Positions 53,001 through 61,977 of a stretch of 64,000 nt of DNA are shown here, piece after piece; position 1 is the stretch's first letter; the number at the start of each line of letters is the position of its first letter. The DNA is from CAZYVD01 sp964651045 (GTDB lineage: Bacteria > Zhuqueibacterota > QNDG01 > DSAB01), in NCBI GenBank assembly GCA_964651045.1, contig CAZYVD010000003.1, positions 25,867 through 89,866 of the forward strand, read 5' to 3'. A program made the translations under genes and the position numbers. The notes under the pieces were generated by a model, which saw only the letters and a program-made list of their open reading frames with translations, did no database searches and had not been told where the DNA came from.

Positions 53001-56000
53001 TAACCAATCAAACGGAATCCTGCCCATGCTACAGCTGCTGGAAATCTCTCCCTGACCCTTATCTTTGCCATCTTCACGGCCCTTGATGCACTCATATGAC
53101 CCAAGTATCCATAAAAGTATCTCAAAAAAAGATCTCTTTGCTCACCCTTTACAGGCCACTGGCTGACAATGATTGTGGGCACTCCCGCATAAAGAAATCC
53201 ATGGAAAAAGGGAACATCTTTATGAATATGATAATCTCCTGAAAAAAGTGATAAGAGACTTGCCCTTATATCCATTGAAAAAACATCATGGGCAACAATT
53301 CTGCCACCTCTGGAAGATAAATGAATGGTTGATTTCAATGGTCTTGTGTTGTCATACTCAAGCCTGCCCTCAAGATGAATCACATCTGCCGACATAAGAG
53401 TCTCTTTAAACATGTTATCGTTTACCAACGTCTTCTCAACAAACCTCATCTTTGAAGTCAACTGCATCATTCCTTTATAAGGACCGCTATCACTCCTCCT
53501 TCCAACAACCAGTCCATTTTCCTGATTGACCCTCCGTCTTTTAAAAGCCAGTCTGTAGAGAGACAGGCTCGGTACATAAACAATCTCATGGCTATCCTGA
53601 AAATATTTATTCCCATCAGAAAGAAGACCAAAGGGAACATTCCATAAAATCCCATCAGGTATTATGATAACAAGATCCTTATTACCTATTAATGGCACAA
53701 GCGGCCTTAAAATTCTCTCATAAAGCCTTACGCTCACCTGGCTGATGAGCGTGTCGTTTTTTATTTTAAACACAAGCTCGTCCACTTCTCTGGAAATGGA
53801 GTGTGCATCAGCATCGAGAAATACAACCTCTATTGTGTCGGGCCTGATAATCCATGCTGCACCTTCCTTTGAACCCAGCAAATAGGACACTGCAACACAA
53901 TTATCCGGCAATATCTTCATTATTTTTTTAAGATCGACAGGTTCTGCACCACACAGATATGCCAGCACCTCATCTTCACTTCTCAACTCTTTCAGCCGAT
54001 TCCTGTACTCTTTTTCAAAATCATCTATCTGTCTCTTTATTTCATTAATATATGACAAATCCTTACCTGTGGAGTCTCTGCATGCCAGATCTCTCCTCAA
54101 TCTGTTCAACCTGGAACGGAGAAATCTCATATTTCCCCATGCTATCTTGTGCCGCTCGAGTTTAAACTCTAAAGGATACTTGACAATAATATCTGCGATC
54201 TGTTTCTCTCTTCCTCTCTCAATCGTTTCCAGCGATTCCTCAATCCTGCCTCTCTCCAACATGGCAAAGGCCGCATCTACAAACAGATTCCACTTCTCCT
54301 CACTGTCAGATAGATACTCATCACTGCTCTGCTCATCAATTGTGGTTGCCTCAAGCATATTTATTGCCTTGGTGTAGTAGTAGATGGGATCTTTCTCAAC
54401 AAAAAGAGAATCTCTCTCCTGCAGCTTCTGGACCATGTTCGCCATTCCATACATAACCCGCCAAAGTAGGTTCTCGTCTCCTGTCTGTTTTAAGATATTG
54501 ATGCTCTCCTCCAAACAGGCAATACCCCTCCTATAATCACCTGCCCTCCATGCAAGTTCCCCAAGATTCTTTAGCAAGATCGCCCTCTCACGCGGATACC
54601 TCTCCCTGGTTGCAATCTCAAGACCCCTTCCAAAATAGTATTCTGCATTCTTTAGGCTCTCAAGCCTTTCAAGCTCACCACTTATTTCGCCCCTTAAATC
54701 TCCCTCAACCTCACCCCTATCCCCTGCACCTTTCATCCAAAGGCTTCCAAGCATGTTAAAGACTATTATTCTCTCTCTTGCGTTCTTTACTTTTCCATCT
54801 TCAATATCTTTTTCTAAAATCTTAATTGCCATTTCAATCTTTTCACTCATTCCAGATACTGAACTCTCTGCCAAGGCAACATTTGCCAGGTTGATACTAT
54901 TAATCCTCTCCCCTCTCGTCTCCTTTCTCTTTCGATTTTCATCCCATGAGAGATAAAAATACTTCCACGAATTCTCAAAGTCCCCCATCTTATAGAAAAG
55001 CATACCGAGACGGTTGTAACATATTCTCTGTGCCAGCCTCTCCTTTCTCTTCTTAAATATCTCCAGTCTCTTCATCTCATAATCGATGGCCCTGAGATAT
55101 TCCTTCAAAGATTCATGACTCTTGCTTAAAAGAGCCCAGAGCAGGGCTGCCTCATCTGCAAGGGTCAGACCCTCTGATAGCGCCCCACCGATTCCCTCCA
55201 TTCTCCATATGGGTATCGAAAAACCCAGTATTTCTATTCGAAGCGAACTCCCTTTTTGAGACTTCATGGGAATCTTCCACCGCTTCAGAATCTTCTCGGC
55301 CTTCAGACCATATTCCAATGCATCGGCTGGTTCGTTTAGAAGATAGAAGTTATAAGAAATGTTTCTGTAGTCCCTCTCTACCTCTCTCCATCTGCCCGCC
55401 CTCTTATCCAGGGAAACTATCCGCATATAGACGTCGATCGCATTCTCATAATTCCCAGAAAGGTGATATATAAATGCAAGCATCCTCAGATTTCTCGTTG
55501 CATCATACTCCCGTCCCAGATCATTGTAAATCTTTACTGCACGTTTTAAAAAACCAATAGCAATTTCAGGTTCATCTATCACAACTCCACAGTGACCTGC
55601 CCTTTCAAAAAAGAGCGATTTCTCCAGAGGCTGGCTGAAGGTTGTATCAAACTCTAATCTCTTGAGATAGTATTTGAACGCCTTCTTATATCCATATTCT
55701 CCGAGATTATAAAAATTATTGGCAAGATTCTGCAGTAAAAGTGCCTCCATCTTAGGATCTTTATTTTCATCGTTCAGCTCAACCGCAGTGGTCAGTGCCT
55801 GAATTGCCTTTTCATAGTAACGGTGCGGTTTCTCTTCCCCACCAACGAATGGTAAAAGACCTATTAACCATCTCACAGGTGAAATCACAGTATGCCCGAT
55901 CCTGTACAGGGTCGTGTGCTTCATTTTAGATTTCTTCTCTGCGAGTTTTTCCATTAGTTCATAATTAAAACTCAATGTTCTATATGGATAAATAAGCCTG

Positions 56001-58228
56001 TAGTCCTCTGCAAGAGCCCTCTGTAAATATTCATTCGATTTAGCAAGAATCTTTGACTCACTTTCCCCTTTATATGAAAGGGCGAGTCCCTTTGCATACA
56101 AGAGAACTGTGTTTCTTGGATTTTCATGCAGTTTTCTGTCATACTCCAGCAAAAGCCGATCTATCTTTCCACTCCTGTACATCGTCTCTACCAGCCCTCT
56201 GTGAGCCCTGATATCAAACGGTTTAATTTTTAACGCCTTTCTATATCTGGAAAGAGATAGTGAAATGTCATTCAAATCCTTTAAACGTTCTGCAGACTCA
56301 AGGAACAGTTTAAAAAGTCTTTCCCTTGCTGTCTGGCCATACCTGCCCCCTTCAAGAGAGCCGTATCTATCCATTACCTCTTCAAGGAGAATAATCGACT
56401 TAAGCTCCTCTCCCATTGCAGCATAAACATCTGCCTGCATGATTTTCGATTCTGCCTTTGCCCACAAAAGAGATGGAACAATTTTCTCAACCATCTGAAA
56501 CTCTCTGACCGCCTGTTCCAATTTTCCCATTTCTGAAAGTGTTCTACCGATCGACAGCTGTGCCTCTGCTATAAGAGAGGGAAAATCTCCTGCCTCCTGT
56601 ATCAACTTTTGATAGCCCTTTATCCTCTCCTCCGGTGAACCCGTTATCTGATCAAGAAGGCGTTTCCCTGCCCTTTTTCTCCACAGTGGAACCCTGCCAT
56701 ACTCCCGAAGTACGCTCAGATAGCTCTGTGTAGCAGTCTCTCTCTGCCCCTGAGAATTAAAAAGATCGCCTATCCTTAGCCTTGCCTGAGCACACATATT
56801 CTTCTCTTCAGGAAAATATCCAATAGTCTGGCTGTATGCAAAAATGCTCTTAGCCTCTTCCCCAATCTCTTTGTATATGTCTCCTAAAACAATCCATGCC
56901 TCTGCAATCACCTGCTTCTGTTCAGGATAGTTCTCGATCACTCTCATGCATTTTTCAATTCGCTCCTCTGGTTTTAAAGGAGCTGATGCTGCTATCCTCA
57001 ATCCTGCTGTTGCAGCCTCCCTTCTTCTGCCAGAATATCTCTGCTCAACGAGTCTGAATAATTCACACGCCTTTGATGAATCGCCAAGTGTAAGAAATAT
57101 CTCTCCTGTCTGGATAAAGGCCTTTGCACACAACAAAGAATCGAGAGGAAAGTAGTCGATCACGCGATTGTATCCCAGCACACTCTGGTGAAGTTCAACA
57201 TCACTTTCTGCTACAATTGAATACTGGAGTGCCTTCTGATACTGATCGTCTGCAGATTCTGCTCTTGGAAATAAACCACCTGCTGGAATTGTCCAAATAT
57301 CCAATCCTCCACCTCTATCAGAGGCAAAGAAAATTCTCTCTTTTGTGCCCCATGAGGGATAGTCATCGTTATAAATATCGGTTGTTATCTCTATAATGTT
57401 TGTAGCAGTACTATTTGAATCCAAGCTGCTAAATCGAAGATCTAACTGCCACAAGGAGCTTTTGTCCATTGGGGTCAACATACCATCGCCATCTGTATCT
57501 ATGCTCTTTCTTAAGAATACTATCGAATTCCCGTCCGGAGACCATGCTGGTTTGCTGTCGATAAATCTGCCTTCTGTTATCTGTAAAACATCTACAGGCT
57601 CCAGCCCTTCCAGCCGCATCAAGAAAATATCTCCACCCCTGTCATATCGATAAGATGTATAGAGTATCTCATCTCTGATAGGTGACCAGCAGGGCCACAA
57701 TGCTCCAGAATCTGTCAGTTTGTAAGACCTTCCCGACTCAATATCCATTATCCATAGATCGGACCTTCCTCCTCTGTCTGAGACATAGACCATCTTCTTG
57801 CCATCTGGAGAAAAAGTTGGAGATGCGTCCATTCCAAGATGATTTGTGAGCTGTATTGGTCTTCCCCTTACTGTCGCAGTTGTTCCCACCTTAAGTGAGA
57901 CGAGCCATATATCACCCTTGGCATCCCTTCGCTTTGAAACAAAGGCAATTCTTCTACCATCAGGCAACCATACAGGAGATCTGTCCTCCGCATAGTGTCT
58001 GGTAATCCGAAAGACATCACCTCTGGGCAGCCTCTTTACCCAGATATCGAGATTTCCTTCCCTGTCCGATGTGAATGCGAGCCACCGTCCATCAGGGGAT
58101 ATAGATGGGGAAAAATCGACAGAAGGATGAGTAGTAACCTGCGATATTTTTAATAAATCCCCGTCTCCTGCCTTTACAGAAAATGGAATCGCTATCAGCA
58201 GTAATATGTATTTAAATATCTTAAACAT
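50075..58228 (-). CDS. Giant exported PD40-TPR-CHAT(inactive)-TPR-CHAT protein
   Basis: Protein of 2717 residues with a signal peptide (KYILLLIAIPFSVKA), so exported. Residues about 25-310 are a TolB/PD40 propeller (FSPSISPDGRWLAFTSDR repeats). About 320-1330 is a long TPR solenoid. About 1435-1745 is a first CHAT domain, followed by a second TPR set (about 1755-2330, typified by FYQQALDLA and YQKKAIEVF). About 2400-2717 is a second CHAT domain with the caspase-type dyad intact: His2583 (IHFACHA) and Cys2628 (LSGCETG). In the first CHAT the matching His is Arg1622 (IHLEGRL) and no cysteine remains in the region, so it is probably a dead copy. CHAT proteases are caspase/separase relatives; the target is unknown. 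It lies in a run with envelope genes, two bases after the lipoprotein gene. Confidence 0.93.
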   Translation of the reverse strand: MFKIFKYILLLIAIPFSVKAGDGDLLKISQVTTHPSVDFSPSISPDGRWLAFTSDREGNLDIWVKRLPRGDVFRITRHYAEDRSPVWLPDGRRIAFVSKRRDAKGDIWLVSLKVGTTATVRGRPIQLTNHLGMDASPTFSPDGKKMVYVSDRGGRSDLWIMDIESGRSYKLTDSGALWPCWSPIRDEILYTSYRYDRGGDIFLMRLEGLEPVDVLQITEGRFIDSKPAWSPDGNSIVFLRKSIDTDGDGMLTPMDKSSLWQLDLRFSSLDSNSTATNIIEITTDIYNDDYPSWGTKERIFFASDRGGGLDIWTIPAGGLFPRAESADDQYQKALQYSIVAESDVELHQSVLGYNRVIDYFPLDSLLCAKAFIQTGEIFLTLGDSSKACELFRLVEQRYSGRRREAATAGLRIAASAPLKPEERIEKCMRVIENYPEQKQVIAEAWIVLGDIYKEIGEEAKSIFAYSQTIGYFPEEKNMCAQARLRIGDLFNSQGQRETATQSYLSVLREYGRVPLWRKRAGKRLLDQITGSPEERIKGYQKLIQEAGDFPSLIAEAQLSIGRTLSEMGKLEQAVREFQMVEKIVPSLLWAKAESKIMQADVYAAMGEELKSIILLEEVMDRYGSLEGGRYGQTARERLFKLFLESAERLKDLNDISLSLSRYRKALKIKPFDIRAHRGLVETMYRSGKIDRLLLEYDRKLHENPRNTVLLYAKGLALSYKGESESKILAKSNEYLQRALAEDYRLIYPYRTLSFNYELMEKLAEKKSKMKHTTLYRIGHTVISPVRWLIGLLPFVGGEEKPHRYYEKAIQALTTAVELNDENKDPKMEALLLQNLANNFYNLGEYGYKKAFKYYLKRLEFDTTFSQPLEKSLFFERAGHCGVVIDEPEIAIGFLKRAVKIYNDLGREYDATRNLRMLAFIYHLSGNYENAIDVYMRIVSLDKRAGRWREVERDYRNISYNFYLLNEPADALEYGLKAEKILKRWKIPMKSQKGSSLRIEILGFSIPIWRMEGIGGALSEGLTLADEAALLWALLSKSHESLKEYLRAIDYEMKRLEIFKKRKERLAQRICYNRLGMLFYKMGDFENSWKYFYLSWDENRKRKETRGERINSINLANVALAESSVSGMSEKIEMAIKILEKDIEDGKVKNARERIIVFNMLGSLWMKGAGDRGEVEGDLRGEISGELERLESLKNAEYYFGRGLEIATRERYPRERAILLKNLGELAWRAGDYRRGIACLEESINILKQTGDENLLWRVMYGMANMVQKLQERDSLFVEKDPIYYYTKAINMLEATTIDEQSSDEYLSDSEEKWNLFVDAAFAMLERGRIEESLETIERGREKQIADIIVKYPLEFKLERHKIAWGNMRFLRSRLNRLRRDLACRDSTGKDLSYINEIKRQIDDFEKEYRNRLKELRSEDEVLAYLCGAEPVDLKKIMKILPDNCVAVSYLLGSKEGAAWIIRPDTIEVVFLDADAHSISREVDELVFKIKNDTLISQVSVRLYERILRPLVPLIGNKDLVIIIPDGILWNVPFGLLSDGNKYFQDSHEIVYVPSLSLYRLAFKRRRVNQENGLVVGRRSDSGPYKGMMQLTSKMRFVEKTLVNDNMFKETLMSADVIHLEGRLEYDNTRPLKSTIHLSSRGGRIVAHDVFSMDIRASLLSLFSGDYHIHKDVPFFHGFLYAGVPTIIVSQWPVKGEQRDLFLRYFYGYLGHMSASRAVKMAKIRVRERFPAAVAWAGFRLIGYTGMEPDDKIRFARENLMSVIKNGFGYEKEQEYKEAIKFYQQALDLALAMDDSVMIRRIRYLILRASKNGGLWSDAIPNQKVLLLQARQRGDYKEIMMNLNNLVTLYFKNNDYDSAAVAELEIISLISKQKNLREVALHYEQLAFIFEAARRYDDAIESIQKALDIYIENSDSLGMGRALIRRGRFELEKDRYWEARRDLLHGISVLKSFSDLMRRERIEMAAGYQLLGVACEKLTKYIDALKYQQKSSEIYNELNMREHIAQTLQHSANVYCKIGDYRNALSYQKKAIEVFRQMDNKKMLAVAKSTMGLIYLGLGDFTKAARFEDQALDIAEENQFMEDQATVLKNMGLVAIQQKDFIKAYEAFRRAGVIDSTLGFRRGLAYDCRNMGDLLVRMDRAEEGINFLKRGLSLSRMIDDKRNEIYSLYSLGSVNVLAGNKKEALRYLDSARVEAERYIVPEIKWRIHKQLGGLLSKMRRDEQAMSEYRAAVDIVEKMRGELKVEAFKQGFLDDKMDLYIDVIRYLDRRNMVAEAFNFVERARSRNFIDLLANKSIVLARAQDEMLDKERRIRLEIREIQDRLNLLYRSGESSKSKTDMIAALEDTLQERRRVYEQLLISIQERNPELASFIDVRPYREERIKAMIPDSTLLVEYFLTNESIFCWELWRDGIELNRIDASMDEIRDMVIRFRENIEAHLTSDVESKMLYKILIKPLEKRFSSKSHVVFIPHNILHYLPFSALKDENGKYLLEKVSISLSPSATVLGYCLEKGDKKHSSPDKWRVVAFSNPDLGSSIYDLPFAEKEVRTLRRTFKNVSAFFRKDASENAVRKNVAGYDVIHFACHATYEPEAPLFSALLLSKEGDYDGRLEAHEIFGLKLDCSLVMLSGCETGLARVTKGDEVIGLARSFIFAGTPSIVTSLWKVDDLATAVMVKRFYRYLRRGYSRSEALRMAQLVVMRSVDSHPAAWAAFCLTGDFR

Positions 58229-58229
58229 A

Positions 58230-58781
58230 TTACTTCTTTATCCAGGTTCCATCCTCTTTCTGTATCCATGTGCCCTTCGGTGAATTCTCATGATTCATCT
58301 TTGCAAAGACTGAATAGATCTGCCTCCTGTCCGACTCCTTTAGAGAACTCTTAAGTTCAATTACTCTATCCATTATTATTTTTCTGTCTCTATTCTCTTC
58401 CTGAATGATTTCTTTTACAAGTTCCATCAATTCTGAATCCTGCTGAAGCGCACGCGAAGGTCTGATCTGTAGGAATCCCTGATTGTCTTCTCCAACATAT
58501 CCCTTAATCTTGAATTCATCGATATCATCTTTGTTGAACTTCTGTTCTTGAAGAGCCTCAAGCACTTTCTCTTTTTCTGGAGAAAGCTTTACACTGCTCT
58601 CTCCCTTCTCTGATCTTGTAGAGGCTATCATCCACATATCCTCTTCCATCTGGTCATATGTGCCAATCACCTCTTTTTCTAGTGCTGTCTTCTCACCTGT
58701 TATTCTTACCTCTGGTGCATGTATGCTACATCCTGCAATAAAAATAACGAGTATCAATACTACATAAAAAATATGGTTCAT
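58230..58781 (-). CDS. DUF1318 (YdbL-like) lipoprotein
   Basis: Lipoprotein of 183 residues; the lipobox FIAGC has Cys18. Residues about 20-60 (CSIHAPEVRITGEKTALE, key residues PEVRITGE) are a short extension and could play the part of the small lipoprotein YnbE. Residues about 88-183 form a DUF1318/YdbL domain with VGEDNQGFLQIRPS, the VNAER-like helix EENRDRKIIMDRV and the closing GTWIQKEDGTWIKK. In Escherichia coli ydbH-ynbE-ydbL form one operon, where YdbH and YnbE bridge the envelope. Here the gene lies 16 bases after an AsmA/YdbH-like gene and two bases before the CHAT gene. Fusion of the two roles is an inference. Confidence 0.8.
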   Translation of the reverse strand: MNHIFYVVLILVIFIAGCSIHAPEVRITGEKTALEKEVIGTYDQMEEDMWMIASTRSEKGESSVKLSPEKEKVLEALQEQKFNKDDIDEFKIKGYVGEDNQGFLQIRPSRALQQDSELMELVKEIIQEENRDRKIIMDRVIELKSSLKESDRRQIYSVFAKMNHENSPKGTWIQKEDGTWIKK

Positions 58782-58797
58782 GTTGCCCTCCTCATGC

Positions 58798-61700
58798 TTA
58801 TTTAAATTTTATAAAAAATTCGAGTGGAAGCCTCCCATATTCTAACTTTCCTGGTATTCTTACTGGTGAAAACCACGGCTGGCTCAAGGATAGTGAAGGA
58901 TACACATATCCATGATGAATATCAAAAGAAAACAGCGTCGGCTTCCATCCCATTCTGATCAACTTTCTTGTCAACCCTATCGAACGGTCTGAACCGTCAG
59001 GGTCCAAACTCCTCAGTACTATTTCGGCAAAATCGGAACCGATCTTTGTAATATGGAAATATCCATCTAAGTCGACCTCTTCAGCAAAATTTATTCCCCT
59101 TCCTTTTAAGAACATTGTTGCATCAAGCTCCGCCTCTTCTGGATCCTTAATAGAAAAATTCGAAAGCACCGCAGAGTTTATTCTGGATGCCTGGGCAGAC
59201 AATTCATAAGAAATATCTTTTATATTGTCTTTGCCTATCCTTACGATTACTGCCCCTCCCAGGTTTCCGCCCAGCAAATCAAGAGTAAATCTTGGTATCT
59301 GAATCATTCCATTTCCGATATCCAGATCGAGTTCAATATTCTTAATCCTGTACTTATCATACTCTATCTCACCTATCTTGATATTACCCAATTGCGGATA
59401 GAAAGAGCGGTATATCTCCCTGTTCGACTCATAGTCAAGCAAGTGCCAAGATTTTGATCCATCTGCAGATGTAAGACCAGGTGCAGACAGATTCATCTCT
59501 ATGTTTATTGGCAATCTGCAAGTAAAATCGGATATGGCAAGACCCCTTCTGCTCACTACATCAACAGAGTCAAATGAAATATTTCCAGACAAACATATCT
59601 GTCCGCCACTGCTGCTTCCCTTCATTTTAATCAGACCGCTTCCTGTATAAGAAATATCGTCTGTGACCACTCTACTCTCTTTTGATTCTATCCTCATAAT
59701 GAGATCGGCCACTATATCTGCAAAGCCCCTCGATCCATTTACACAAATATTAAAGCCGGCCTCGATTCCAAGATCATCAACCGACAGCTCACCCTCTTCA
59801 ATAACAATCCTTCCTTCCCGATTAATCGCCCATTTAAACATGAGGCGATTTTTATTTAGGGGGTTTGACCTAAGTCTATTCATCTTGACCATATTTAGTT
59901 CAACATCTGTACTACCATTTAAGGAATCTTGATCCCCACTTATTTCAATTCTGCCGCTTATATTGCCCATGAAAAGTTCTTCATTTTGATAACTTGCACC
60001 CACATCTCTCAGCAGCACATTTCCCATCATCTCAATATCTGGAGAGCCCTCAGAGATTTTGCCGCCAAGCTTTAAGGTAATTACATCCTCACCCCATAGA
60101 TCCAGACTTCCAATACTGCTCCTTATGCCTGAAGGAATAAATCCTAAAAGACCTTTGTTGTTAATAGTTATATTTTCGACTCCAACATTAAACTTCCCAG
60201 ATTTAGATAAAAATTCACCAGACAGCTTACAGCTCACCATATCATCTATATCGAGAGAAAACGATTTTACAAATAGCCTCTGCAAATCTGAATCGAGACT
60301 AAAATCAATATCTGAATCTACATCAATGGGAGGAGTGATCTCCCACTTATTGAGCCGATATTCGATTCCTTGAGAACTAAGAGCGATGTTTATTCCACAA
60401 TCATCCAGTCCGTCTGCTTCTAAATTGATCGAAAGGTCTATACTTCCTCCAAAACGCTTAGGCAGAAATGGCAGGATGTTTAATGATATAGAATCTGCTG
60501 CAACAGAGCCCTTAAGGATGAGATTTCTAAGGCTCTTATCCCTGCTGTTCAGGAAACTCCATTTTAACCTTGTACTATAATCACTGCCGCGCATATCAAA
60601 AAATTTCAGAAATAGTGACCCCTCATTGGGTACAAACGAGTCGTGAAAATATGAATTTAAGTTCAGCAAGAGTTTTTGTATATTAATTTGTGTCGTATCA
60701 TCAACCATGAAATCGATCTGGCCTATTCTCACCATTCCATAAAAAGCAGTCTCTTTAAATGTTTGATCCTCAAAACTTCCTGAACAATCGGCTGTAAAAT
60801 TTAAATCGTTAATAAAAACACCTGACGAATCAATATCTGCTCTTCCTTTTAAGAAATTGCAGGTATATTTAAATCTGAATCTTTTGTAATTACCCTTTAC
60901 TTCTCCTTTAATCAATCTGATCACTCCATCATATCTTAATGACTCAACACTCTCAGCCCATGCAGAAGGCAATATCGGTAATATCGACTCCTTTAAATCT
61001 GAAATCTTTACATACTCCCCATCAAAATATAAATTAAATTTGCCTTCACCTCCCAATCTACCAGCCTCACCTCTTCCTGCAACAAGCAAGTCATCTCCTG
61101 CACCTATTCTCAGAGTATCTATCTGGATCGTCTCGCCATATCCAATCCCATGACTCTTAAGTTCAAGATAAAGATTCTTAGCCGAATAATCAGATTCTGG
61201 CCCAATCCCCAAGGCCATCTCTACTCCCCACTCCCTATTCTCACCCCAGACTGCCTCCAGATCTAGGCCGACTGCTGTCCTGAATTCGCTTCTTCTGTCT
61301 CTAAGAATGAAATTGCTGTTCTGGGTAAAGAGCCTCATGCTCCCCCTGACCATTTCAGAGTCCTGAATCCTTCGCGGCATGGAAAGTTCAGATATAGAAA
61401 GTGACAGTCCATTGATTGAAACAAAGGTCTCATTGGAATCGCTTTTCACATCCATGCTGAACGAAAAATCGGTAAGATCGAGACTGAAAAGCCCGATAGA
61501 AATCGGCAGACTTAATCCCCTGCTCTCTTCTCCAGGAACTTCTCTTTCAGTAGTGGAATCTTCAATCGTTTTGTGGGTAGTAATGAGGCTTAGTTCAGGA
61601 TTTCTGATTACGATATTATTAATCTTGAGATGATGCCTTATCAATGAAAATGGCGAAAACTTTACTACAACTCTATCCAGGGTGAATAATCTGCCGCCTC

Positions 61701-61977
61701 CAGCCTTCTCCTCTCCTGTAAACCCGATCTCTATTCCCTTTATATCGATCCTTCCAAATGGATTTATTGAGACACTTGACACTCTAACATCTCTTTCGAG
61801 CAATGTTGTTAACTTTTTTGAGATCAATAAAGCCGTCTTATCGGATGGATATAAAAAAAGCATTAATAAAACAAAAAAAACTGCCATTAAGAAGAGAGCA
61901 GCAATAAATAAGCAAACTCTCAGTAATTTCTTCTTAAACACCCTCCCCTTTCTACTCTTTTTCGATCTGCTGCTCAT
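58798..61977 (-). CDS. AsmA/YdbH-like envelope lipid-transport protein
   Basis: Protein of 1059 residues anchored in the inner membrane by one helix (residues about 18-45, after a basic KKSRKGRVFKKK stretch). The rest is periplasmic and long, rich in repeating beta strands, as in the AsmA/TamB/YdbH bridge proteins that carry phospholipids to the outer membrane. The start of the body shows the AsmA-type pattern ISKKLTTLLERDVRVSSVSI and LINNIVIRNPELSL-like strands (key: IRNPELSL). The last 200 residues (TLDLLGGNLGG, RSIGLTRKLIRMG) match the YdbH C-terminal domain. It overlaps the MscS gene by four bases and is followed by the DUF1318 lipoprotein, the same partnership as in E. coli. Confidence 0.82.
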   Translation of the reverse strand: MSSRSKKSRKGRVFKKKLLRVCLFIAALFLMAVFFVLLMLFLYPSDKTALLISKKLTTLLERDVRVSSVSINPFGRIDIKGIEIGFTGEEKAGGGRLFTLDRVVVKFSPFSLIRHHLKINNIVIRNPELSLITTHKTIEDSTTEREVPGEESRGLSLPISIGLFSLDLTDFSFSMDVKSDSNETFVSINGLSLSISELSMPRRIQDSEMVRGSMRLFTQNSNFILRDRRSEFRTAVGLDLEAVWGENREWGVEMALGIGPESDYSAKNLYLELKSHGIGYGETIQIDTLRIGAGDDLLVAGRGEAGRLGGEGKFNLYFDGEYVKISDLKESILPILPSAWAESVESLRYDGVIRLIKGEVKGNYKRFRFKYTCNFLKGRADIDSSGVFINDLNFTADCSGSFEDQTFKETAFYGMVRIGQIDFMVDDTTQINIQKLLLNLNSYFHDSFVPNEGSLFLKFFDMRGSDYSTRLKWSFLNSRDKSLRNLILKGSVAADSISLNILPFLPKRFGGSIDLSINLEADGLDDCGINIALSSQGIEYRLNKWEITPPIDVDSDIDFSLDSDLQRLFVKSFSLDIDDMVSCKLSGEFLSKSGKFNVGVENITINNKGLLGFIPSGIRSSIGSLDLWGEDVITLKLGGKISEGSPDIEMMGNVLLRDVGASYQNEELFMGNISGRIEISGDQDSLNGSTDVELNMVKMNRLRSNPLNKNRLMFKWAINREGRIVIEEGELSVDDLGIEAGFNICVNGSRGFADIVADLIMRIESKESRVVTDDISYTGSGLIKMKGSSSGGQICLSGNISFDSVDVVSRRGLAISDFTCRLPINIEMNLSAPGLTSADGSKSWHLLDYESNREIYRSFYPQLGNIKIGEIEYDKYRIKNIELDLDIGNGMIQIPRFTLDLLGGNLGGAVIVRIGKDNIKDISYELSAQASRINSAVLSNFSIKDPEEAELDATMFLKGRGINFAEEVDLDGYFHITKIGSDFAEIVLRSLDPDGSDRSIGLTRKLIRMGWKPTLFSFDIHHGYVYPSLSLSQPWFSPVRIPGKLEYGRLPLEFFIKFK

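Noticed and set aside
50075..58228. Two separate CHAT genes mis-joined by the assembly
   Set aside because: One uninterrupted frame of 2717 codons with continuous TPR sequence and no start signals between the two CHAT domains.
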